In this document: in pieces, positions 1 to 6,062 of the stretch
How positions within the stretch are numbered: position 1 is the stretch's first letter
How the letters are laid out: each line of letters opens with the position of its first letter
Assembly (NCBI GenBank): GCA_017537495.1
Contig: JAFYKS010000221.1
Span: 1-6,643, forward strand
DNA from: Bacillota bacterium
GTDB taxonomy: Bacteria > Bacillota > Clostridia > Peptostreptococcales > Anaerovoracaceae
Direction: 5' to 3'
Length of the DNA: 6,643 bases
Position numbers and translations under genes: made by a program
Notes under the pieces: model-generated
Seen by the model: only the letters and a program-made list of their open reading frames with translations
Database searches by the model: none
What the model was told of the DNA's origin: nothing

Positions 1-347
1 GCATAGAGGGACATGATTGCCTGACCCTTATTATCCAAAACGCCGCGTCCGTAAACCTTGCCGTCACTCACAGTTACATCAAAAGGCGGTACCGTCCACT
101 GGCTTTCGTCACCGATATCAACCACATCGACATGAACAAGGATGCCCAGAACTTCTTCACCTTCACCCATTTCAACGACACCAATCTGACCATCGCAAAC
201 GGTTTCAGTACGGAAGCCCATACCTGCCGCAAGATCCATGAAGCAGTCCAGAGCTTCTTTTACATTTTCCTTATCAGAAGATACACTTGGAATTCTGACG
301 ATTTTGCCCATATCATCCAGCATCTGATTTCTTAAAAGCATATCCAT
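1..347 (-). CDS. Second PepV/Sapep-type M20 dipeptidase (3' end outside window)
   Basis: Only the first 115 codons and two bases of the next are visible; the frame is open at the window edge. The start is the ATG at 347, 7 bases after a GGGAGG site at 355-360. The protein begins MDMLLRNQMLDDMGKIVRIP and is collinear, without any gap, with the complete paralog upstream: about 26 differences in 116 residues, near 78% identity by hand count. The catalytic His72 and Asp74 (HVDVV) and bridging Asp105 (GRGVLDNKG) are conserved. The residue after that Asp is Asn instead of Asp, a position that varies across M20. Most other changes are conservative, and no stop or frameshift is seen, so this part looks like a functional gene under purifying selection. 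The remaining ligands cannot be judged. It lies 38 bases after the first copy and is probably co-transcribed. Confidence 0.92.
   Translation of the reverse strand, partial: MDMLLRNQMLDDMGKIVRIPSVSSDKENVKEALDCFMDLAAGMGFRTETVCDGQIGVVEMGEGEEVLGILVHVDVVDIGDESQWTVPPFDVTVSDGKVYGRGVLDNKGQAIMSLY
1..347 (-). repeat. Tandem gene duplication, distal unit (partner 1377-1723)
   Basis: Bases 1-347 align with 1377-1723 at a constant offset of 1376, with no insertion or deletion. I counted about 77 mismatches in 347, close to 78% identity. The homology starts at the start codons; the upstream spacers differ in length (38 and 18 bases) and sequence, sharing only short words such as GAAACAG. The unit is therefore a coding-sequence duplication with its own ribosome site, not a recent copy of a larger block. 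The far end of the repeat is outside the window. Confidence 0.93.
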
Positions 348-354
348 AATGCAG

Positions 355-360
355 CCTCCC
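355..360 (-). promoter_or_regulatory. Ribosome binding site of the second dipeptidase copy
   Basis: GGGAGG lies 7 bases before the ATG at 347, within the 38-base spacer between the two dipeptidase genes. A separate, strong site shows the second copy is set up for independent translation. The spacer holds no hairpin. Confidence 0.75.
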
Positions 361-385
361 TGTTTCTTTCCTGTTTATACTGTCA

Positions 386-1723
386 TTACGCCTCAGCAGG
401 CTTCTTGGATTCTTCACTGCACGCGATGGATCCGATGCACTGCTTGAGAATGTCATACATCTGTTCAATCTTATCCAGGGACATATATTCATTAGCCTGG
501 TGGCACATATCCACTTCGCCAGGGAAGATTGGACCAAAGCTTACCATGTTCGGCATAGCCTTGCAGTAGGATGCACCGTAGTCAATTACGAATTCTGCTT
601 CTGTTCCGGTTACATTTTTGTATGCCTTGGCCAGTTCCTTGATGTATGGAGCTTCACGGCTTACGAATACTGCAGGCAGGAAGTCTTCACCTGTGATTTC
701 ACCGCCGTAGATTTCACACATCTTTTCGAATGCAGTGCGGATTTCTTCCTTAGTGGTGGTATATGCAAAACGTCCGTTTACAACCACTTCCACGCCATCT
801 TCTGTGGTCTTGATCACAGATGGTGTGTACATGTTCTTATGGATGTATTCGCCCAGGTAGTATTCTTCCTTTGGAGCCAGACCCAGCTTGGCACCTACGA
901 AATCGCTGAAGTAATCATACAGCATATCGATGACCTTCTTGCAGGTGTTGTCAGCCAGCTTATATTCTGCATCCAGCTTTTCCTTCATCTTGAACAGTGC
1001 ATTCACACCCTTATCAGGCAGACAGGTGTGCGCTGCCATGCCGTCTGCAGTTACGATTTCACCGTTGCTCAGAATTACAGTACAGTGCTCTGGTACGATG
1101 TTGGATGCTACACCACAGTCGACAGCCACAATCTTTGGCAGGTCTGCAGAAGGCTGCATATCAGCTTCATTGAATGCAAAATTCATTACCAGGTCATAAT
1201 AGCCCTTTTCTACGTTGCCGATTGGGAAGTGGCCGTCCGGAGTGAATGCATAGTTCGGCAGGTCATATTTTGCTACGTACTCATACATGTCAACCCATTC
1301 CACTTCTTCCTGAGTACCGATGATCATACGGATTTTTTTATGTAATGGCTTGCCGCTGTCCATCACTGCCTTCATAGCGTAGAGGGACATAATTGCTGAG
1401 CCCTTATCGTCCAGTACACCACGGCCGTAAACCTTACCGTCCTTTACAGTTACATCGTATGGTGGTACGAACCACTGGCTTTCGTCACCGATATCAACCA
1501 CGTCCAGATGTACCAGAATGCCGCAGACTTCTTCACCCTCGCCCATTTCGACGATACCAATCTGACCGTCAACCAGCTTTTCGGTATGGAAGCCCATGCC
1601 GGCTGCGATTTCCAGGAAGCAATCCAGTGCTTTTTCTACATTTACCTTATCAGAAGATACGCTTGGGATCTGTACGACCTTTCTCATATCCTCCAGCATC
1701 TGATCTCTCAAAATCTGTTCCAT
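386..1723 (-). CDS. PepV/Sapep-type M20 dipeptidase (complete copy)
   Basis: This 445-residue protein resembles the PepV/Sapep branch of M20, cytoplasmic zinc or manganese dipeptidases that act as monomers. By motif position the active site is intact: His72 and Asp74 in HLDVV, bridging Asp105 in GRGVLDDKG, Glu139-Glu140 in GTQEEVEW, Asp163 in TPDGHFP, and His408 in CHQANEY. Lid-domain residues that hold the substrate in PepV also have counterparts: Asn208 in SNIVP, His232 in AAHTCLPDKGVNA and Arg318 in NGRFAYTT. The protein is slightly shorter than characterised members (about 470). The ATG at 1723 has an AAAGGAG site 8 bases upstream, overlapping the end of the preceding M20 gap. The short C-terminal tail SEESKKPAEA is hydrophilic. 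The next gene is a close paralog. PepV was not chosen as symbol because dipeptide specificity is unproven and length differs. Confidence 0.93.
   Translation of the reverse strand: MEQILRDQMLEDMRKVVQIPSVSSDKVNVEKALDCFLEIAAGMGFHTEKLVDGQIGIVEMGEGEEVCGILVHLDVVDIGDESQWFVPPYDVTVKDGKVYGRGVLDDKGSAIMSLYAMKAVMDSGKPLHKKIRMIIGTQEEVEWVDMYEYVAKYDLPNYAFTPDGHFPIGNVEKGYYDLVMNFAFNEADMQPSADLPKIVAVDCGVASNIVPEHCTVILSNGEIVTADGMAAHTCLPDKGVNALFKMKEKLDAEYKLADNTCKKVIDMLYDYFSDFVGAKLGLAPKEEYYLGEYIHKNMYTPSVIKTTEDGVEVVVNGRFAYTTTKEEIRTAFEKMCEIYGGEITGEDFLPAVFVSREAPYIKELAKAYKNVTGTEAEFVIDYGASYCKAMPNMVSFGPIFPGEVDMCHQANEYMSLDKIEQMYDILKQCIGSIACSEESKKPAEA
1377..1723 (-). repeat. Tandem gene duplication, proximal unit (partner 1-347)
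   Basis: This is the matching part of the complete dipeptidase gene, covering its first 115 codons. It includes the longest perfect identity shared with the other copy, 30 bases at 1472-1501 matching 96-125. That block encodes the region around VDIGDESQW just after the catalytic HxD motif. The repeat presumably extends over the rest of the gene, but the partner is cut off by the window edge. Confidence 0.92.
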
Positions 1724-1741
1724 AACTGTTTCTCCTTTGTA

Positions 1742-2941
1742 TTATCTGCAGAAATCGCCCATGATTTCTGTATAAATCTTAAAATATTTTTCCAGTGCGG
1801 ATATTGCTACAATTTCACTGCTGGAATGTGCATATTCCATTTCGCCTGGGCCAAGAACTATCGCCGGCATATGACCGTAATGGGCCAGAAGTCCGGCATC
1901 GGTCCAGCAAGGACAGGCCATAAATTCCGGCGCAGTACCGCTGATCCGTTCCGTACATGCAGCAGCACACTTTACCAGCGGATCTTCAGGATTCTGAATA
2001 AATCCCTGATGAACATAGCCTTCCTGCATCACGCTCACATCCAGAACTTTAATTGTGGCATTAAAGTTTGGTTCTGATGCATTCAGTTCATCTACCACTG
2101 CCTGCAGCTCACCGCAGCAGTCTTCGTAGGATTCCACACCCGGCAGGAATCTTCTGTCCAGCTGAATATAGCAGTCTCCTGCTACGGTAGAGCACTGGGT
2201 GCCGCCCTGAATTACCCCGATATTAATGGTACTTTCACCAACGCCGTCCAGATAGCGTGCCCGGATTTCCGGCACCAGAGTTTCCTGCATTTTATTATAA
2301 TACTTTACCGCCATTTCAATGGCATCGATTCCCTTCCGATACTGTCCGCCGTGAACTGTTCTGCCGTGAAAATCAACCTGATACCATTCCAGTCCCTTCT
2401 GGGAAATTGCAATAGCGTTATCACCCATAGGCTCACCTACGATGGCCGCATCTGCACGGATTCCGTCTTCCAGAACTGCAATCGTGCCGATGCTGGCTTC
2501 CTCTTCGTCCGCTACTCCGCAAAATATCACATCGCCCGGCAGCATCTCGCCGCTGCGCTTCCAGGCAATCAGAGCACCCATCATTGCTGCAATTGGCCCC
2601 TTCATATCGGTAGTACCACGGCCGTGGATGTTCTCCTCCTCGTCAATCCATGGAGTATAGGCATCTTCCATTCCATAAGCCGGAACCGTATCCATATGAC
2701 CATTGAACATGAGAGACTTACCGCCTCCGCTTCCCTTCAGGGTTGCATACACATTGCACCGTCCATTTTTAAGAGGTCTTATAGTGCATGGAATATCTTC
2801 TTTATCAAAAACATTTTTAATATAAGCTGCAACTTCAGCTTCCTGATTTGGAAGGCCGCTGTAGGATGGAATCGCTACCATATCCATGGTCCACTTTACC
2901 AGTTCATCCCGGCTTACATATTTAAAGATATCATTTCTCAT
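1742..2941 (-). CDS. M20-family metallohydrolase, ArgE/DapE-like (deacylase or peptidase)
   Basis: This is a 399-residue di-metal amidohydrolase of the ArgE/DapE/carboxypeptidase group, predicted to be cytoplasmic. Catalytic features are all present: metal ligand His82 and Asp84 in HMDTV, bridging Asp112 in GTTDMKG, general base Glu146 and ligand Glu147 in ADEEEA, ligand Glu170 in VGEP, and the final ligand His372 in YAHSSSE. His197 in GRTVHGG lies in the inserted dimerisation domain (about 185-300). TDAG at 347-350 matches the ArgE/DapE C-terminal block. The ATG at 2941 has a GAAAGGA site 8 bases upstream. Motifs cannot separate acetylornithine deacetylase, succinyl-diaminopimelate desuccinylase and peptidase activity. 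No arginine or lysine biosynthesis gene is nearby, so the two dipeptidase-like neighbours favour a catabolic peptide or acyl-amino-acid substrate. It ends 18 bases before the next M20 gene. Cysteines are fairly frequent (12 residues). Confidence 0.93.
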   Translation of the reverse strand: MRNDIFKYVSRDELVKWTMDMVAIPSYSGLPNQEAEVAAYIKNVFDKEDIPCTIRPLKNGRCNVYATLKGSGGGKSLMFNGHMDTVPAYGMEDAYTPWIDEEENIHGRGTTDMKGPIAAMMGALIAWKRSGEMLPGDVIFCGVADEEEASIGTIAVLEDGIRADAAIVGEPMGDNAIAISQKGLEWYQVDFHGRTVHGGQYRKGIDAIEMAVKYYNKMQETLVPEIRARYLDGVGESTINIGVIQGGTQCSTVAGDCYIQLDRRFLPGVESYEDCCGELQAVVDELNASEPNFNATIKVLDVSVMQEGYVHQGFIQNPEDPLVKCAAACTERISGTAPEFMACPCWTDAGLLAHYGHMPAIVLGPGEMEYAHSSSEIVAISALEKYFKIYTEIMGDFCR

Positions 2942-2966
2942 GTGTAAGGTCCTTTCTCACAGGTAT

Positions 2967-3902
2967 TTACGTCTGTGCCGTCAGCTGGTCCAGCTGCTCC
3001 TGCACTTCCCGGAGTTCCACATCCAGTGCTTCCTGCAGATCCTGCAGTTTACTGATAGCCATGGCAATCTGATTGCTTGTATTCTGAATCTGCACTTCGG
3101 ATTTGCTGATGTGATCCAGTGCCATCCAGTCAAAAATCAGTCCATCCAGGAACCAGTCACCAAAGGATGTAAATCCATCCATCTGGAAATCCAGATCATC
3201 GTCAATCTTTACGTCCGCCAGCTCTGTACGGAAGCGGCGCAGTGCAGTCTGCAGTGTTCCAATCTGCTGCTGTGCATCATTCATATGACTGTGTTTAATC
3301 ATATCGGTGAGAATACCGCCGCCAAGCAGATCCCAGGTGGCCCATCCGCTGGCACTGCTCAGACTGTCAGCAATTCCCCTGGCCACATCCATAGCATCAC
3401 TGCCGGCTTCATATGCCTCGTCCAGTTCTGCCTTCTGTGAATGGAGATATGCAATTCTGCGTTCCAGTTCCAAAATCTCCTTCGCAGTTTCGTCCCCTCC
3501 GTCAGCCAGCGCCTGACGCTTTTCTTTGAGAACCTGCTTATATTCTGCTTCCGCCGTTTCCAGCCCATGCAGTTCATCAGCCAGGGACCGGATATCAACC
3601 TGAATATTTTCCAGCTCTCTGCGTGCAGACTCATATTTGGCTGCCGCCGCAAAAGCTTCCTTTTTCTCCTTGTTCAGTTTTTCGTCCAGATTTCCTGCTA
3701 TGCGTGCAAGAATCGAAGCAAAACTGAGACTCTCCAGCTCAGTCACATCATACTGCTCACTGTTGGCAGCTTCCTGAAGCTGCTGGACTTTTCGCTTCTG
3801 CTCTTCCAGCTGCGCTCCCAGACTTTCCATCTGTAAGGTAAGCTGGGTTCTGCGGCTCATCTGCTGCTGAAGCAGCTGTAATCTCTCATCAAACTGTTTC
3901 AT
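2967..3902 (-). CDS. Uncharacterised coiled-coil protein with central Trp/Gly-rich motif
   Basis: I cannot assign a function to this 311-residue protein. Residues 1-48 are Gln/Leu/Arg-rich heptad-like helix (QLLQQQMSRRTQ, QLEEQKRKVQQLQE). Residues 72-165 form a longer charged coiled-coil stretch. A non-coiled core follows: GWATWDLLGGGILTDMIKHS at 186-205 and, after a short helix, MDGFTSFGDWFLDGLIFDWM at 241-260. Residues 266-309 return to heptad-like helix. There is no signal peptide or clear membrane span, so a cytoplasmic or membrane-peripheral scaffold-like protein is plausible. Proteins of similar layout with a W-x-TWD-x-LGGG core occur as hypotheticals in other Bacillota, from memory and unchecked. 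I chose the ATG at 3902 over an in-frame ATG at 3926 (319 aa) because a GAGGGGG site sits 7 bases before it, while the upstream ATG lacks a good site. It follows queA by 33 bases and precedes an M20 gene by 25. Confidence 0.85.
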   Translation of the reverse strand: MKQFDERLQLLQQQMSRRTQLTLQMESLGAQLEEQKRKVQQLQEAANSEQYDVTELESLSFASILARIAGNLDEKLNKEKKEAFAAAAKYESARRELENIQVDIRSLADELHGLETAEAEYKQVLKEKRQALADGGDETAKEILELERRIAYLHSQKAELDEAYEAGSDAMDVARGIADSLSSASGWATWDLLGGGILTDMIKHSHMNDAQQQIGTLQTALRRFRTELADVKIDDDLDFQMDGFTSFGDWFLDGLIFDWMALDHISKSEVQIQNTSNQIAMAISKLQDLQEALDVELREVQEQLDQLTAQT

Positions 3903-3909
3903 CCTGAAT

Positions 3910-3916
3910 CCCCCTC
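3910..3916 (-). promoter_or_regulatory. Ribosome binding site that fixes the coiled-coil gene start
   Basis: GAGGGGG lies 7 bases before the ATG at 3902. The alternative in-frame ATG at 3926 has only A/T-rich sequence and a distant GAAG before it. This favours the shorter, 311-residue form beginning MKQFDERLQL. Confidence 0.7.
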
Positions 3917-3935
3917 TCTCATTCAAAAACTTCAG

Positions 3936-5024
3936 TTATTCGATAAACATTGCATCCCCGTAGCTGAAGAAACGATACTGTTCCTTTACGGCAATGTCGT
4001 AAACTCTGAGAATGTCTTCCCTGTTATACAGTGCAGAAATCAGCATCAGCAGCGTGGATTTCGGCAGGTGGAAGTTAGTAATCAGAGACTTGATAATCTT
4101 GAATTCATATCCCGGATAGATGAAGATACCGGTGGAACCGGAGCCTGCCTGCACCAGATACTTGCCGCTGGCTTCATCGAAAGCTGCAGCACTTTCCACA
4201 GTTCTGGTGGAAGTGGTTCCGACGGACACAATCCGGCCCCCTGCCAGAATGGTATCATTAATGGTCTTCGCCGCTTCTTCCTCAACAAAATATTCTTCGA
4301 AGTGCATGTGATGATCCTCGATTTTTTCTACCTTTACCGGACGGAATGTACCGATACCTACATGCAGGGTTACATAAGCAATCTTTACACCCTTATCACG
4401 TGCCTTCTGCAGCAGTTCAGGGGTGAAGTGAAGTCCTGCCGTAGGAGCCGCTACGGATCCTTCATTCTTGCAGTAAACGGTCTGATAACGGTCTTTATCT
4501 TCACTGTTGTTTCTGCGGTCAATATATGGCGGAAGCGGCATTTCGCCCAGTTCTTCCAGGCGTTCCATGAAAATTCCGTCATATTCAAATTCCACGATAC
4601 GGGTACCATCTTCACCGTAATCTTTTACGGTAGCTCTGAATAGTTTACCTGGTTTCGGACCAATCAGACGGCCTTCTTCATCCATTTCTGCACCAAAAAG
4701 AACAGAATCGCCAACTTTCAGACGCTTGCCAGGACGAACCATGGTTTCCCAGGTATCACCTTCGATACGCTTAATCAGCAGGAACTCCACCTTGGCACCG
4801 GTACCTTCCTTAACGCCGAACATTCTGGCCGGCAGTACCTTTGAATTGTTCAGTACCAGACAGTCTCCTTCCTTCAGATAATCGATAATGTCGTAGAAGT
4901 GTTTGTGTTCTACTGTTCCGTCGTTTCTATGAACGACAAGTAGCCGGGAAAAGTCTCTTTTCTCGGCTGGTGTCTGCGCGATTAACTCTTCGGGCAGATT
5001 ATAATCAAAATCATTAATATGCAT
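3936..5024 (-). CDS. queA: tRNA preQ1(34) S-adenosylmethionine ribosyltransferase-isomerase QueA
   Basis: QueA moves and isomerises the ribosyl part of S-adenosylmethionine onto 7-aminomethyl-7-deazaguanine (preQ1) already placed at tRNA position 34. The product is epoxyqueuosine, the penultimate step to queuosine. The protein has 362 residues, close to the family norm. Conserved blocks run the full length: [19 protein letters not shown] at 6-24, [13 protein letters not shown] at 58-70, EMPLPPYI at 161-168, [13 protein letters not shown] at 189-201, [10 protein letters not shown] at 221-230, HHMHFEEYF at 238-246, [10 protein letters not shown] at 269-278, [17 protein letters not shown] at 316-332 and [12 protein letters not shown] at 350-361. 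The start lies 6 bases after the ruvB stop. The usual Bacillota follow-on gene tgt, which inserts preQ1, is not next; a coiled-coil gene is. Function by homology is secure. Confidence 0.98.
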   Translation of the reverse strand: MHINDFDYNLPEELIAQTPAEKRDFSRLLVVHRNDGTVEHKHFYDIIDYLKEGDCLVLNNSKVLPARMFGVKEGTGAKVEFLLIKRIEGDTWETMVRPGKRLKVGDSVLFGAEMDEEGRLIGPKPGKLFRATVKDYGEDGTRIVEFEYDGIFMERLEELGEMPLPPYIDRRNNSEDKDRYQTVYCKNEGSVAAPTAGLHFTPELLQKARDKGVKIAYVTLHVGIGTFRPVKVEKIEDHHMHFEEYFVEEEAAKTINDTILAGGRIVSVGTTSTRTVESAAAFDEASGKYLVQAGSGSTGIFIYPGYEFKIIKSLITNFHLPKSTLLMLISALYNREDILRVYDIAVKEQYRFFSYGDAMFIE

Positions 5025-5030
5025 TTTTTT

Positions 5031-6044
5031 CTATTCCTCTCTGTCCTCCGGCATTTCAATGCCCAGATGTTTATATCCCAGGGAAGAAACCATTCGGCCT
5101 TTCTGTGTACGATACAGAAGTCCTGCCTGAATCAGGTACGGCTCGGAAGAGTCCTCAATGGTAACCCGCTCCTCACCAATGGAAGCAGCAATTGTATCTA
5201 CACCAACCGGACCTCCGTTGAAGCGCTCGATGATTGCTCTGAGAATCTCACGGTCAATCCGTTCCAGTCCCAGCTCGTCCACACCCAGTGCATTCAGTCC
5301 TTCTCTGGTAATATCGATATCTATTATACCATTTCCGCGGACCTGTGAAAAGTCCCTGATTCGTTTCAGCATACGATTTGCTACTCGCGGTGTACCGCGT
5401 GATCTGCGTGCCATTTCCGTCAGAGATTCGTCATCTACTTCCACACCCAGGATTCCGGCAGTTCTGGCCAGAATCTTTTTCAGTTCCTCAGTCGTATACA
5501 TTTCAAACTTACTGATGACACCGAAACGGTCTCTGAGAGGTGCAGACAGACTGCCCGCACGTGTAGTAGCACCGATGAGGGTGAATTTTGCCAGGTCAAG
5601 ACGGATGGAACGGGCAGACGGTCCCTTCCCTATGATGATATCCAAGGCATAGTCTTCCATTGCAGAATACAGTACTTCTTCCACAGAACGGTTCAGACGG
5701 TGAATTTCGTCGATGAAAAGCACGTCATTTTCATTCAGATTGGTCAAAATGGCTGCCAGATCCCCTGCACGTCCGATAGCCGGACCAGAGGTAATCTTAA
5801 TATCAACACCCAGCTCGTTTGCGATAATTCCCGCCAGAGTTGTCTTTCCCAGACCCGGAGGTCCGTAGAAGAGTACATGGTCCAGCGGTTCTCCGCGCAG
5901 ACGGGCTGCATCAATAAAGATTTTCAGATTTTCCTTGGCACTCTGCTGGCCGATATAGTCCGCCAGATACTGAGGACGAAGCCCCGCTTCCTGGCGCTGC
6001 TCTCCTGTTTTTATACCTGCAGATGTAATTCTTTCGTTATCCAT
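5031..6044 (-). CDS. ruvB: Holliday junction branch migration ATPase RuvB
   Basis: RuvB is the hexameric AAA+ motor that pulls DNA through the RuvA-bound Holliday junction. The 337-residue length is normal for the family. Visible motifs are Walker A GPPGLGKT at 61-68, Walker B LFIDEIH at 109-115, the sensor I region GATTRAG at 158-164, the arginine-finger segment LRDRFG at 170-175, and sensor [10 protein letters not shown] at 217-224. The C-terminal winged-helix DNA-binding domain covers about 262-332 and includes [18 protein letters not shown] and the closing YRTQKGR. The N-terminal [12 protein letters not shown] is the usual RuvB opening. The ATG at 6044 is supported by a strong GGGAGG site at 6051-6056, 6 bases away. 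The gene follows ruvA by 18 bases and ends 6 bases before queA. Nothing about it is unusual. Confidence 0.98.
   Translation of the reverse strand: MDNERITSAGIKTGEQRQEAGLRPQYLADYIGQQSAKENLKIFIDAARLRGEPLDHVLFYGPPGLGKTTLAGIIANELGVDIKITSGPAIGRAGDLAAILTNLNENDVLFIDEIHRLNRSVEEVLYSAMEDYALDIIIGKGPSARSIRLDLAKFTLIGATTRAGSLSAPLRDRFGVISKFEMYTTEELKKILARTAGILGVEVDDESLTEMARRSRGTPRVANRMLKRIRDFSQVRGNGIIDIDITREGLNALGVDELGLERIDREILRAIIERFNGGPVGVDTIAASIGEERVTIEDSSEPYLIQAGLLYRTQKGRMVSSLGYKHLGIEMPEDREE
5034..5040 (-). promoter_or_regulatory. queA ribosome binding site inside the ruvB 3' end
   Basis: AGAGGAA sits in the last codons of ruvB (Arg-Glu-Glu before TAG) and lies about 10 bases before the queA ATG at 5024. 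Because the site overlaps translated ruvB codons and the two genes are 6 bases apart, ribosomes finishing ruvB could restart on queA. Translational coupling is inferred from spacing only. Confidence 0.7.
5323..5351 (-). promoter_or_regulatory. Possible internal promoter within ruvB, reading toward queA
   Basis: On the minus strand a perfect TATAAT at 5328-5323 is preceded by TG one base upstream (extended -10 form, TGGTATAAT). A 4-of-6 match to TTGACA (TTTTCA) lies at 5351-5346, a 17-base spacer. It sits about 300 bases before queA, inside codons for [12 protein letters not shown]. Coding constraint and chance could both explain it, so this is only a candidate for extra expression of queA and the genes after it. 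Confidence 0.22.
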
Positions 6045-6062
6045 TAAAATCCTCCCAGGCCG

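Noticed and set aside
374..379. TATAAA in the spacer between the two dipeptidase genes, as a possible promoter for the second copy
   Set aside because: No acceptable -35 hexamer lies 16 to 18 bases upstream, and the spacer is only 38 bases.
500..1345. A 281-codon open frame on the plus strand, antisense to the complete dipeptidase gene
   Set aside because: The opposite strand encodes a full M20 enzyme with all catalytic motifs. The plus-strand translation is Cys/His/Phe-rich, has no recognisable domain and mirrors the codon structure of the minus-strand gene. It is a shadow frame.
1508..2077. A 189-codon plus-strand frame spanning two M20 genes
   Set aside because: It crosses the boundary between two well-supported minus-strand genes, has no convincing ribosome site, and shows no family resemblance.
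2294..2319. TATAAT-like sequence on the minus strand inside the ArgE/DapE-like gene
   Set aside because: The nearest -35-like hexamer (TTGAAA at 2319-2314) is only 14 bases away, too close for a standard promoter. The A/T run encodes Tyr-Tyr-Asn-Lys.
3903..3926. Longer coiled-coil protein starting at the ATG at 3926
   Set aside because: That ATG lacks a good ribosome site, whereas the ATG at 3902 has GAGGGGG 7 bases upstream. The longer start would also put that ribosome site inside the coding region.
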